NCBI RefSeq assembly: GCF_900240945.1
Contig: NZ_OESG01000013.1
Location: 2,627,622 to 2,691,621 of the forward strand
DNA length: 64,000 nucleotides
From: Mycobacterium sp. 3519A
GTDB taxonomy: Bacteria; Actinomycetota; Actinomycetes; Mycobacteriales; Mycobacteriaceae
Direction: 5' to 3'
Under the pieces are notes generated by a model. The model was not told the origin of the DNA and ran no database searches. It worked only from the letters and a program-made list of their open reading frames with translations. Of this stretch, positions 21,970 through 30,623 are shown in pieces; position 1 is the stretch's first letter, and the number at the start of each line of letters is the position of its first letter. The translations under genes and the position numbers were made by a program.

Positions 21970-22887
21970 GTGTCAGCTGGATGTCAAAGCCGACCAAAGA
22001 AGTTGTGGCGTATCGCGGCGGTGTTTGCTGCGGCCGGCGCCCTCGCGCTGTCGGGATGCTCGAGTAAAAGCGAAGAGGCCGGGCCAACGACGGCCACCAC
22101 AGCGGTGAGCGCGGAGAAGGTGGATGCGATCGCGAACACCGTCCCCGAAGCCATCAAGTCGTCCGGGAAGTTGATCGTGGGCGTCAACATCCCGTACGCG
22201 CCCAATGAGTTCAAGGACCCCAGCGGCAAGATCGTCGGCTTCGATGTCGACCTGATGAACGCGATCGCCGCGACGCTGGGCTTGCAGGCCGAGTACCGCG
22301 AAGCCGATTTCGCCAAGATCATCCCGTCGATCCAGGGCGATACCTTCAACGTCGGCATGTCGTCGTTCACCGACACCAAGGAGCGTGAGCAGAGCGTCGA
22401 CTTCGTGACGTACTTCTCGGCCGGCATCCTGTGGGCCCAAAAGCCCGGCGCGGGCATCGATCCCAACAATGCGTGCGGTAAGAAGGTCGCCGTGCAGGCC
22501 ACCACGACGGAGGAGACCGACGAACTGCCCGCCAAGAGCAAGGCGTGCACCGACGCGGGCAAGCCTGCCATCGACATCATCAAGTTCGACGGTCAGGACG
22601 CGGCCACCAACGCCGTCGTGCTGGGCCAGGCTGACGCGATGTCGGCCGACTCGCCGGTGACGCTGTACGCGATCAAACAGAGCAACGGCAAGCTCGAAGC
22701 CGCAGGCGAGATCGCCGACGCAGCACCGTACGGCTGGCCGGTGAAGAAGGGCTCGCCGCTGGCGCAGTCACTCAAGCAGGCACTCGAGCATCTGATCGAG
22801 AACGGCCAGTACAAGCAGATCGCAACGAACTGGGGCGTCGAGAAGGGCATCATCGACAAGCCGGTGATCAACGGCGCGATCAACTGA
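21970..22887 (+). CDS. Polar amino-acid ABC transporter, substrate-binding lipoprotein (GlnH-like)
   Basis: The 305-residue precursor has a signal peptide with lipobox LALSGC and a Ser/Thr-rich linker. A family 3 solute-binding domain follows: LIVGVNIPYAPNEFKDPSGK, IVGFDVDLMNAIAATLGL and VGMSSFTDTKEREQSVDFVT. The family binds glutamate, glutamine, arginine or similar amino acids; specificity cannot be read from sequence. GTG at 21970 is chosen because of AGAGG five bases upstream. The permease and ATPase follow directly. Confidence 0.9.
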   Translation: MSAGCQSRPKKLWRIAAVFAAAGALALSGCSSKSEEAGPTTATTAVSAEKVDAIANTVPEAIKSSGKLIVGVNIPYAPNEFKDPSGKIVGFDVDLMNAIAATLGLQAEYREADFAKIIPSIQGDTFNVGMSSFTDTKEREQSVDFVTYFSAGILWAQKPGAGIDPNNACGKKVAVQATTTEETDELPAKSKACTDAGKPAIDIIKFDGQDAATNAVVLGQADAMSADSPVTLYAIKQSNGKLEAAGEIADAAPYGWPVKKGSPLAQSLKQALEHLIENGQYKQIATNWGVEKGIIDKPVINGAIN

Positions 22888-22908
22888 TTGTGGCGGTGGA
22901 GAACTGAA

Positions 22909-23835
22909 ATGACCGTTGTCGACTCGTCGCCATCCACCGGCCCAGCCGCGATTGATGCCGTCCCACTGCGTCATCCGTGGCGGTGGGTGGCGGCAGTCGT
23001 CATCGTCATCCTGCTGGGCCTCTTCCTGTACGGAGTGGCCACCAACCCGGCCTACCGATGGCCGATTTTCTTCGAGTACCTCTTCAACGAGCGGATCTTG
23101 CTGGGTGTGTCGAACACCCTCCAGTTGACCGTCTATTCGATGGTGCTGGCGATCGTGCTCGGCGTGATCCTCTCGGTGATGAGGCTGTCGCCCAACCCGG
23201 TCTTCAAGTCGGTGTCCTGGGTGTACTTGTGGATCTTTCGCGGCACGCCGATCTATGTGCAGTTGGCGTTTTGGGGGCTGATCCCGACCATCTACCAGAA
23301 GATTCAGCTGGGTGTCCCGTTCGGCCCGACGTTCTTCGAGCTCAACCTCCAGGCGCTGTCGATTCCGTTCCTGCTGGCGACGCTCGGCCTGGCGCTGAAC
23401 GAGGCCGCATACATGGCCGAGATCATCCGCGCCGGAATCAATTCGGTGCCGGAGGGGCAGTCGGAGGCATCCACGGCGCTCGGCATGTCGTGGGGTTTGA
23501 CCATGCGGCGCACGGTGCTCCCACAGGCGATGCGGGTGATCATCCCGCCGACCGGCAACGAGGTCATCAGCATGCTGAAGACCACGTCACTCGTCACCGC
23601 GGTGCCATACGCGTTCGACCTGTACAGCATCGCCACCCGTGAAATCGCCGCGCGCACTTTCGAGCCCGTGCCGTTGCTTCTCGTTGCGTCAGCCTGGTAC
23701 CTCGCGATCACCAGCATCATGATGGTCGGCCAGTACTACCTCGAGCGGTACTACTCCCGCGGCGCGAGCCGGAAGCTGACGTCCAAACAGCTTGAGGCGC
23801 TGGCCAAAGCGCAGATGGGAGAGCCGCATCCATGA
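22909..23835 (+). CDS. Polar amino-acid ABC transporter permease
   Basis: This 308-residue HisM/GlnP-type permease has a hydrophobic N-terminal helix and then the transport domain, starting [20 protein letters not shown]. The RGTPIYVQL motif and the EAA loop segment [20 protein letters not shown] are present, then [13 protein letters not shown], which docks the ATPase. Its last four bases overlap the start of the ATPase gene (ATGA). Confidence 0.93.
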   Translation: MTVVDSSPSTGPAAIDAVPLRHPWRWVAAVVIVILLGLFLYGVATNPAYRWPIFFEYLFNERILLGVSNTLQLTVYSMVLAIVLGVILSVMRLSPNPVFKSVSWVYLWIFRGTPIYVQLAFWGLIPTIYQKIQLGVPFGPTFFELNLQALSIPFLLATLGLALNEAAYMAEIIRAGINSVPEGQSEASTALGMSWGLTMRRTVLPQAMRVIIPPTGNEVISMLKTTSLVTAVPYAFDLYSIATREIAARTFEPVPLLLVASAWYLAITSIMMVGQYYLERYYSRGASRKLTSKQLEALAKAQMGEPHP

Positions 23836-24596
23836 CCGCGCCGATGGTGAAGGCTGAGGCCGTGTGCAAGGACTTCGGCGCGCTCAAGGTGCTCAAGGGC
23901 ATCACGCTGGACGTCGGAAAGGGCCAGGTGCTGGTGCTGGTCGGGCCGTCCGGTTCCGGCAAGTCGACGTTCCTGCGCTGCATCAACCACCTCGAGACGG
24001 TGACCGCGGGCAGACTGTACGTCGACGGTGAACTCGTCGGATATCACGAACGCGGCGGCAAGCTGCACGAGATGAGGCCGCGCGATGTGGCCAAGCAGCG
24101 CCGTGACGTCGGAATGGTGTTTCAGCACTTCAACCTTTTCCCGCACCGCACCGCGCTCGACAACATCATCGAGGCGCCGCTGCACGTGAAGAAGGTGAAG
24201 AAGAAGGAGGCCGTCGACCGGGCCCGCGACCTCCTCGTCCAAGTCGGGTTGGAGGACAAGGCGAGCGCCTATCCGGCGCAGTTGTCGGGTGGACAGCAGC
24301 AGCGCGTCGCCATCGCCCGTGCGCTGGCGATGAACCCGAAGCTGATGCTGTTCGACGAGCCGACGTCGGCGCTCGACCCCGAGTTGGTCGGCGAGGTGCT
24401 GGGCGTGATGAAAAAGCTCGCCCAAGAAGGCATGACGATGGTGGTGGTGACGCACGAAATGGGCTTCGCGCGCGAGGTCGCCAACGAATTGGTGTTCATG
24501 GACGGCGGCGTCGTCGTCGAACGCGGAGTCCCGCGCGAGGTGCTCAGCAACCCACAACACGAACGCACGAAAGCGTTTCTGTCCAAGGTGTTGTAA
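23832..24596 (+). CDS. Polar amino-acid ABC transporter ATPase (GlnQ/HisP type)
   Basis: The 254-residue ATPase shows Walker [13 protein letters not shown]-loop [20 protein letters not shown], signature [15 protein letters not shown], Walker [16 protein letters not shown] and H-loop [12 protein letters not shown]. It energises uptake by the adjacent permease and lipoprotein. The two-component kinase gene begins 2 bp after its stop. Confidence 0.95.
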   Translation: MTAPMVKAEAVCKDFGALKVLKGITLDVGKGQVLVLVGPSGSGKSTFLRCINHLETVTAGRLYVDGELVGYHERGGKLHEMRPRDVAKQRRDVGMVFQHFNLFPHRTALDNIIEAPLHVKKVKKKEAVDRARDLLVQVGLEDKASAYPAQLSGGQQQRVAIARALAMNPKLMLFDEPTSALDPELVGEVLGVMKKLAQEGMTMVVVTHEMGFAREVANELVFMDGGVVVERGVPREVLSNPQHERTKAFLSKVL

Positions 24597-24598
24597 CG

Positions 24599-25720
24599 GT
24601 GCGTGACCGCGATCCAGCCACCCCGCTGTGGCGGGCCGCGCAGGTGTTCCGGTTGCTGAGTTGCCTGTACGCGCTGGGGTTTCAGATCGCGGTCAACGAC
24701 GACCTCGATCACCCGGCCGTCGGCTGGCTGTTGTTCGCGGTGCTCATCGGGTGGAGCGCGGCGTGCGCGGTCGCCTATCTGCAGGGGTTCGGGCGCAGGT
24801 CCGCGTGGGTGCTCGCCGAGATCGTGGTCGTGGTGGCACTGATCCTCTCCACGGTGTTCGTCGCCTCCGAACAATGGGCGCTGGACAACCAGTCGTGGCC
24901 GACGACGTTGTGGGCCACCAACGCAACGATCTCGGCGGCCATCCAGATGGGCGCGATCCCCGGCATGTTGGCCGGCGTCGCTGTGATGATCGCCTCAACA
25001 GTGGTCAAGGGTTCCTTCAACTACGACCTCGGCCGCAACGCGACGATCGTCATCGAACTGGCGGTGGGTCTCGCGGTCGGGATGGCCGCACAGACCGCCA
25101 GGCGTGCGCATGCGGAACTCGAACGCGCTACCAGGCTCGCGGCCTCGCTGGAGGAACGCGACCGGCTGTCGCGTCAGGTGCACGACGGCGCCATCCAGGT
25201 GCTGGCGCTGGTCTCCCGGCGCGGCCGCGAAATCGGTGGAGAGACAGCCGAACTGGCCGAGCTCGCCGGTGAACAGGAACGTGCGCTGCGCCGCCTCGTC
25301 AGCGCCTCCGACGTCGAACCACGGGCGGGGGCCACCGCGGACATCGGGGCGCTGCTGCGGCGACGCGCCTCCGACCGAGTCTCGGTCAGCGTGCCCGCAG
25401 AGCCCGTGCTGCTGGACTCCGCCGTCGCCGACGAGTTGTACGCCGCAGCAGCCAACGCGCTGGACAACGTCGCGGCGCATGCGGGGGCCGACGCCCTTGC
25501 CTACGTGCTACTGGAGGATCTCGGCGACTCGGTGACGATCAGCATCCGCGACGACGGCGTCGGCATCGCGGAGGGCAGACTGGAGGCGGCCGTCGCGGAG
25601 GGTCGCGTCGGAGTCGCCAAATCGATTGTGGGACGGCTGGAGTGGCTGGGTGGCAGCGCCAAGTTGACCACCGGGCCGGGATGTGGGGCGGAATGGGAGC
25701 TGACGGTACCCCGACGGTGA
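24599..25720 (+). CDS. NarL-type sensor histidine kinase with membrane domain (MacS-like)
   Basis: The 373-residue protein has about five or six membrane helices in residues 15-165 and a coiled segment. The phosphoacceptor helix RDRLSRQVHDGAIQVLALVS has His195. A HATPase_c domain follows with AAANALDNVAAHAG (N box) and ISIRDDGVGIAEG (G box). It resembles the HisKA_3 kinases annotated as MacS in actinobacteria. It begins 2 bp after the transporter ATPase and overlaps the regulator gene by 28 bp, so all are probably transcribed together. The signal is unknown. Confidence 0.88.
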   Translation: MRDRDPATPLWRAAQVFRLLSCLYALGFQIAVNDDLDHPAVGWLLFAVLIGWSAACAVAYLQGFGRRSAWVLAEIVVVVALILSTVFVASEQWALDNQSWPTTLWATNATISAAIQMGAIPGMLAGVAVMIASTVVKGSFNYDLGRNATIVIELAVGLAVGMAAQTARRAHAELERATRLAASLEERDRLSRQVHDGAIQVLALVSRRGREIGGETAELAELAGEQERALRRLVSASDVEPRAGATADIGALLRRRASDRVSVSVPAEPVLLDSAVADELYAAAANALDNVAAHAGADALAYVLLEDLGDSVTISIRDDGVGIAEGRLEAAVAEGRVGVAKSIVGRLEWLGGSAKLTTGPGCGAEWELTVPRR

Positions 25721-26355
25721 TGGTCGTCGACGACCATCCGATCTGGCGCGACGCCGTGGCCCGCGACCTCGCGGAGGACGGCTTCACAGTGGTGGCGACG
25801 GCCGACGGGGTGGCGGCCGCGCGTCGGCGCGCCGCGGTCGTGCACCCCGACGTGGTGGTGATGGACATGAGGCTTTCCGATGGCGACGGTGCGCAGGCCA
25901 CCGCGGAGGTGCTCGCGGTGTCGCCGTCGTCCCGGATCCTGGTGCTCTCGGCGTCCGACGAGCGCGACGACGTCCTCGAAGCGGTAAAGGCAGGCGCCAC
26001 AGGCTATCTGGTGAAGAGTGCATCGAAACAGGAACTCGGTTCCGCGGTGCGCGCGACCGCCGAAGGCCGTGCGGTGTTCACACCGGGGTTGGCGGGTCTG
26101 GTGTTGGGGGAGTACCGCCGCATCGCGCAGGCCCCTGGCGCGGGCGAGGGCACGCCGAGCCTGACCGAACGCGAAACGGAGGTGCTGCGCTTCGTCGCGA
26201 AAGGCCTGACGGCCAAGCAGATCGCGGCCCGACTGTCGCTGAGCCACCGCACCGTGGAGAACCACGTGCAGGCCACGTTCCGCAAGTTACAGGTGGCCAA
26301 CCGGGTGGAACTGGCGCGGTACGCCATCGAACACGGTTTGGACAAGGACGAGTAG
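25693..26355 (+). CDS. NarL/LuxR-family response regulator
   Basis: The 220-residue protein has a receiver domain (VMVVDDHPIWRDAVARDLAE; phosphoacceptor Asp58 in VVMDMRLSDGDG; Lys in GYLVKSASKQEL). The C-terminal HTH reads LTERETEVLRFVAKGLTAKQ followed by IAARLSLSHRTVENHVQATF. ATG at 25693 is chosen for the GGGGCGGA upstream; a shorter start at GTG 25717 or ATG 25720 is possible. Targets are unknown; transporter control is a guess from position. Confidence 0.9.
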   Translation: MGADGTPTVMVVDDHPIWRDAVARDLAEDGFTVVATADGVAAARRRAAVVHPDVVVMDMRLSDGDGAQATAEVLAVSPSSRILVLSASDERDDVLEAVKAGATGYLVKSASKQELGSAVRATAEGRAVFTPGLAGLVLGEYRRIAQAPGAGEGTPSLTERETEVLRFVAKGLTAKQIAARLSLSHRTVENHVQATFRKLQVANRVELARYAIEHGLDKDE

Positions 26356-26399
26356 TCCTACTCATCCGAATCCGGCGGCGCGTTGCGACGATTTCTCAC

Positions 26400-28115
26400 A
26401 TGACCGAACCGCGTGCCGTCATCTCCCGGTTGTCTGCGGATTCCGCTGCGATCTCCCAGTACCTCGCGCGGATGTCCGCCGATCTGGCCGAACTCGACCG
26501 CCTGCTGGCTGCACAGCCCCAACCGATGCCTTATGCGCCGCACTGGCCGCAGTATCCGCCGCCGCAGTACCCGGCCCCGGTCGAGCAGCAGCAGCGGAAG
26601 GAACGGTCCGAGAACTGGATCGGACGGATGCTGGCGGTCGCCGGGGTCGCCGTCACGCTCGTCGGTGTCGTGCTGCTGTTGGTGCTGGCGGCCCAGGCGG
26701 GCATCCTGCGTCCCGAGTTCCGGGTCGCGGGCGGCGCCGTGCTTGCGGCCGGGTTGGTGGCCTGTGCGTACTGGCTCAGCACGCGACCCGGCGGCCGAGT
26801 GGGCGCCGTCGCCCTGGCCGCCACCGGCATCGGCGCCGCATACATGGACGTCATCGCAGTCACGACGATCTACGACTGGGTGCCCGCCGCCGTCGGCCTG
26901 GTCATCGCGGCCGTCGTCGGCGGCGGCGGTATGACCTTGGCGCGGCGGTGGGATTCGCAGCATCTCGGGGTGCTGGTGCTGGTGCCGCTGATCTGCCTGG
27001 CGCCGGTGATCACCGACGGTGTCACGCTGCTTCTCGTCGGTTTCATGCTCGCGCTGTCCGCCGCCTCGCTGCCCGTCCAACTCGGCAAGGACTGGATCTG
27101 GTTGCACGCTGCACGCACGGCCGCCCCCACTTTCCCGTTGTTGATCGCGTTGGTCGCCGTCGCCTTCAGTTCGGATCGTGACCTGTGGCTGGCGGGCGCG
27201 TGCGCCCTCGCCGCATTGCTGGCACTGGCAGGGGCGCTGATCCTGTTGCCGCGCACGACAAATGGAGCCGCGACGGCGCTGCTGACGGCGGCGGGTGCGC
27301 TGCCGGTCCTGTGTGTCTCCCCGGCGGTGGACCGGGTGGTGGCAGCGTTGATGGCGGCGTCGCTGGCCGCGGTCATGCTCGCGATCGTGCTGACCCGCCC
27401 GCCCGGCGTGACCGCCGCGGTACGGCAGATCTGGTCGGCGCTGGCGGCGGTGTCGGCGCTGGTTGCGGTGACCGTCGCCTTCGACGGTTACATCGCTGGC
27501 CCAGTGCTGCTGGCGATGGCCGTCGTGGTCGCGGTCGCGGGTCGGCGCGATCCGATCGCGCGGTGGGTGGCGATCGGCTTCGGGTTCGTCGGGGGTGGCA
27601 TCTTCCTGGTCTACGCACCGCCGACCGCAATCGTCGAGGCCACCGAAATCACCACTGCAGAAGGCATTTCCACATTGATCGCCAGTGTCTTGTTGGTCGC
27701 GTCCGCGATCGCCATCACCTGGTCCTGGCGTGACGAACCGGTCGTCTGGGCGGGCTGCGCCGCCGTGGTGATCTATGCCGTGACCGCGTTCACCGTGACG
27801 GCCGGTGTGTGGATCGGCGGCGAGAACGGCGGCTTCTTCGCCGGCCACATGGCCGCCACGATCTGCTGGATCGCGATGGCCGCGGGCCTCTTCGGCTATG
27901 CGGCGCGGGTCACCAGGGCCGAACGGTCGCTGCCGATCGGCGGAGGGCTGACACTGGTCGCCGCTGCGATGGCCAAACTTTTCCTGTTCGACCTCGGCAC
28001 CCTCGACGGGATCTTCCGGGTGGCGGTGTTCATCGTGGTCGGCCTGGTGCTACTCGGCATGGGCGCCGGCTACGCGCGCCTATTGGAACGACAGGATTCC
28101 GCCAAATTGGAATGA
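26400..28115 (+). CDS. DUF2339 polytopic membrane protein
   Basis: The 571-residue protein has an N-terminal helical segment (SRLSADSAAISQYLARMSAD) and a Pro/Tyr/Gln-rich linker. About sixteen hydrophobic helices follow, from the conserved NWIGRMLAVAGVAVTLVGVV to the end. This layout is that of DUF2339 proteins, which have no assigned function. The stop codon lies inside a 31-nt palindrome before the Dps gene. Confidence 0.82.
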   Translation: MTEPRAVISRLSADSAAISQYLARMSADLAELDRLLAAQPQPMPYAPHWPQYPPPQYPAPVEQQQRKERSENWIGRMLAVAGVAVTLVGVVLLLVLAAQAGILRPEFRVAGGAVLAAGLVACAYWLSTRPGGRVGAVALAATGIGAAYMDVIAVTTIYDWVPAAVGLVIAAVVGGGGMTLARRWDSQHLGVLVLVPLICLAPVITDGVTLLLVGFMLALSAASLPVQLGKDWIWLHAARTAAPTFPLLIALVAVAFSSDRDLWLAGACALAALLALAGALILLPRTTNGAATALLTAAGALPVLCVSPAVDRVVAALMAASLAAVMLAIVLTRPPGVTAAVRQIWSALAAVSALVAVTVAFDGYIAGPVLLAMAVVVAVAGRRDPIARWVAIGFGFVGGGIFLVYAPPTAIVEATEITTAEGISTLIASVLLVASAIAITWSWRDEPVVWAGCAAVVIYAVTAFTVTAGVWIGGENGGFFAGHMAATICWIAMAAGLFGYAARVTRAERSLPIGGGLTLVAAAMAKLFLFDLGTLDGIFRVAVFIVVGLVLLGMGAGYARLLERQDSAKLE

Positions 28116-28129
28116 TTCCATTGTGGCGG
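28099..28129 (+). promoter_or_regulatory. Nested palindrome between the DUF2339 and dps genes
   Basis: CCGCCA (28099-28104) pairs with TGGCGG (28124-28129). Inside them TGGAAT-G-ATTCCA (28108-28120) is a perfect second repeat. It ends 14 bp before the dps ATG and could be an operator or, in RNA, a terminator or leader hairpin. Confidence 0.4.
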
Positions 28130-28143
28130 CCGTTGGTTGAGGC

Positions 28144-28635
28144 ATGGGTACCACAACACGTCGCACAGAAGCAGAAGTACAGGCATTTCAGGCATCGCCG
28201 GCTCTCAGCGCGAACCTGCAGCGGGTGCTGGTCGACCTGATCGAACTGCACCTGCAGGGCAAGCAGGCGCACTGGAACGTCGTCGGCGGCAATTTCCGCG
28301 ACCTGCACCTGCAACTCGACGAACTCGTCGACTTCGCACGCGAGGCAAGTGACACCATCGCCGAGCGGATGCGGGCGCTGGACGCGGTGCCCGACGGCCG
28401 GTCCGACACCGTCGCCGCCACCACGTCGCTGCCGGAGTTCCCGGCCTATGAGCGCAGCACGGCCGAGGTCGTCGACCTGATCACCGCGCGCACCTACGCG
28501 GCGGTCGACACCATCCGCGGCGTCCACGACGCGGTCGACGCGGAGGACCCGAGCACCGCGGACATCCTGCACCAGCTGATCGACGGGCTGGAGAAGCTGG
28601 CCTGGCTGATCAAGTCGGAGAACCGGAAGGTGTGA
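28144..28635 (+). CDS. dps: Dps-family ferritin-like DNA-protecting protein (Dps2 type)
   Basis: Dps proteins form 12-mers that bind DNA and oxidise Fe2+ with H2O2. The 163-residue protein has the ferroxidase motif KQAHWNVVGGNFRDLHLQLD, followed by ELVDFAREASDTIAERMRAL. The His and the acidic residues there bind iron at the dimer interface. It closely resembles what I remember of M. smegmatis Dps2, which lies in the same neighbourhood. The N-terminus is short (GTTTRRTEAEVQAFQASPAL). The last 26 bp overlap the 3' end of the convergent cyclase gene. Confidence 0.93.
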   Translation: MGTTTRRTEAEVQAFQASPALSANLQRVLVDLIELHLQGKQAHWNVVGGNFRDLHLQLDELVDFAREASDTIAERMRALDAVPDGRSDTVAATTSLPEFPAYERSTAEVVDLITARTYAAVDTIRGVHDAVDAEDPSTADILHQLIDGLEKLAWLIKSENRKV

Positions 28636-29980
28636 CGGCGCTGCGCCGTTCGACGGCATTGCGGACGGCTTCGTCGTCGCGGCGGCCGACCAGGTACCAG
28701 GTGTGCATGACGCCCTTGCCCTTGATGTCGACCTCTCCGCGCTCTTCGAGCACGAATGCGTGGTTGAGGCGCTGATACACGTCGTCGGGCACCTGGATCC
28801 GCCCCTCGACATCGGTGGTCTCCATCCGCGCCGCCACGTTGACCGCGTCGCCCCACACGTCGTAGAAGAACTTGCGCGCACCGACCACGCCTGCCACCAC
28901 CGGCCCGGCGGCAAGGCCGATGCGTAGCGGAACCTCGCGACCCTGAGGGTCTTTCAGGTCCGCGACGGTCTCGGCCATGTCGAGTGCCAGACAGGCGAGC
29001 GCCTCGATGTGATCGTCGCGCGGTTCAGGAACGCCGCTGACCACCATGTAGGAATCGCCGCTCGTCTTGACCTTCTCCAGGCCGTGCCGGTCGACGAGCG
29101 CATCCAGATCGGTGTAGAGCCGGTCCAGGAAGCGCACCAAATCTGTTGGGGGAGTGTCACTCGAGCGTTTGGTGTACCCGGCGATGTCGGCGAACAGAAT
29201 CGACGCGTCGTCGTACTTGTCGGCGATGATGTTGCGCGACGGGTCTTTCAGGCGCTCGGCGATGGGCGCGGGCAGGATGTTGGTGAGCAGCCTCTCGGAC
29301 CGTTCATATTCGGCCTCCATCGCCAGCCGTGCCCGCCGGATCTCCCGCAGCGCGTACCACGCCACCGCGATCACCATCACGAAGGCCGATGTCACCGTGA
29401 GGATGAAACCCGTCCGGTATGCCCAATCCGGTTGCACGCCAGTGTTATACGGAACGAGTAGCTCGAGTGCGATGACGGTCGCGGCGTTGCCCGCGGCGAG
29501 TACCGCTGTCAGCACGATGTGATCGACGCCGAGGATCAACACCATCAGGGTCGCGGCGAGTAGGTAGTAGAACGGCAATCCCGAACTCGTGCCGAGGTGC
29601 CAGCACACCACGGTGATCGAGGCGTACGCCACGAAGAAGAACACCAGCGGCGCGACCAACTCACCGAACCGGTACAGCAAGGGGATCAGCAGAAAGATGG
29701 CACCGGCGGCCAGGTTCACCATCGCGATCCACAGCACATCCTGTCCGATGATCAACGCTTGAATGCCGAAGAAGATGCTGATGACCGCGCCGATGCGGGT
29801 GGTGACGGTCAGTACCCGAAGGTGGCGCGCAACGGTTTCGTTCTGATGCCGGGTGCGGGCAGGCACCCGGTTCTCGAGCGCCACGTCGGGCACGCAGACG
29901 GATCGAACCTTGGCCACCACCTTCGAAGCGTAACGCCGCGAGACGGCCCCACCTGCGGGTTTTCGGTTCCACGTGCCCAC
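28610..29980 (-). CDS. cya: Membrane class III adenylyl cyclase (Rv1625c type)
   Basis: This 456-residue cyclase makes cAMP as a homodimer. Residues 55-210 contain six membrane helices, the layout compared with half a mammalian cyclase. The catalytic domain (255-435) keeps all key residues: metal-binding Asp265 (LFADIAGYT) and Asp309 (TSGDSYM), base-selecting Lys305 and Asp374 (FYDVWGDAVNV), and transition-state Asn381 and Arg385. The helical signalling segment NILPAPIAERLKDPSRNIIA precedes it. GTG 29980 is used; the first 40 residues are poorly constrained. cAMP could act through CRP on cydAB nearby (inference). Confidence 0.94.
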   Translation of the reverse strand: MGTWNRKPAGGAVSRRYASKVVAKVRSVCVPDVALENRVPARTRHQNETVARHLRVLTVTTRIGAVISIFFGIQALIIGQDVLWIAMVNLAAGAIFLLIPLLYRFGELVAPLVFFFVAYASITVVCWHLGTSSGLPFYYLLAATLMVLILGVDHIVLTAVLAAGNAATVIALELLVPYNTGVQPDWAYRTGFILTVTSAFVMVIAVAWYALREIRRARLAMEAEYERSERLLTNILPAPIAERLKDPSRNIIADKYDDASILFADIAGYTKRSSDTPPTDLVRFLDRLYTDLDALVDRHGLEKVKTSGDSYMVVSGVPEPRDDHIEALACLALDMAETVADLKDPQGREVPLRIGLAAGPVVAGVVGARKFFYDVWGDAVNVAARMETTDVEGRIQVPDDVYQRLNHAFVLEERGEVDIKGKGVMHTWYLVGRRDDEAVRNAVERRSAVTPSGSPT

Positions 29981-30623
29981 GACATACCGTGTGTTTTGCT
30001 TAGCCGCGCCGGTATTCGGCCCGGTCCGGCATTACGCATTTTGCCGTCGACCAAATCACGGCTCGTCCGTTGTGCTTTTTGGATAACGGCGAGCGGGTAG
30101 CTGATGTGAGGGGCCCGTGGTGCGCCGCGGTTGACCCCGCTACGGCGTGTCGACGGCGTCGGGGTGTCGTTTTCTGCGCAGCGCCGGGTGGTTGGAGCGT
30201 GGCGATTATTCATTCGGTTCTGCATACAACCGGCGCGGCCGGATGTGACCGCGTTGCAGTGAGGTTTTGCTTGCTGTGTTCGGCGCAAACGCGTTCCGGT
30301 GAGATTCGCGCGCTGTGCAGAGAAATTGCCGCGTGATGCGACCGTGATCACCTCGATATTCCCAGATATGGGACACATACGAGTCACCCCCTACCATAAA
30401 CGACGGCAGAGATAACCCCTTTGCTGAAACTGTCGAATGGCGCGCAATTGATGTGTGCATCCCGACCCCGGTCGCGCCATGCGGGGAAGATGCCTTGCGC
30501 CGCCACGCTTTTCGGACCAAAAGTCTTTTTCAATTGGCTGCGCGCTTTTCTGCCCGATGGGCTAATTTGAATCGACACATCTGGTGCCATGTCTTCGGAC
30601 TGACAACTGAAACGGGAGTGGCT
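29981..30623. other. 643-bp intergenic region, no gene recognised
   Basis: This divergent gap between the cyclase and the glycosidase has a lower GC content than its neighbours and contains only short unsupported reading frames. I found no convincing tRNA, hairpin or repeat. The start codons on each side imply that it holds both promoters. CGGGAG before 30624 is the ribosome-binding site of the glycosidase. Confidence 0.5.

Noticed and set aside
30070..30336. Small frame in the intergenic region upstream of the glycosidase
   Set aside because: No ribosome-binding site, no domain and atypical composition.
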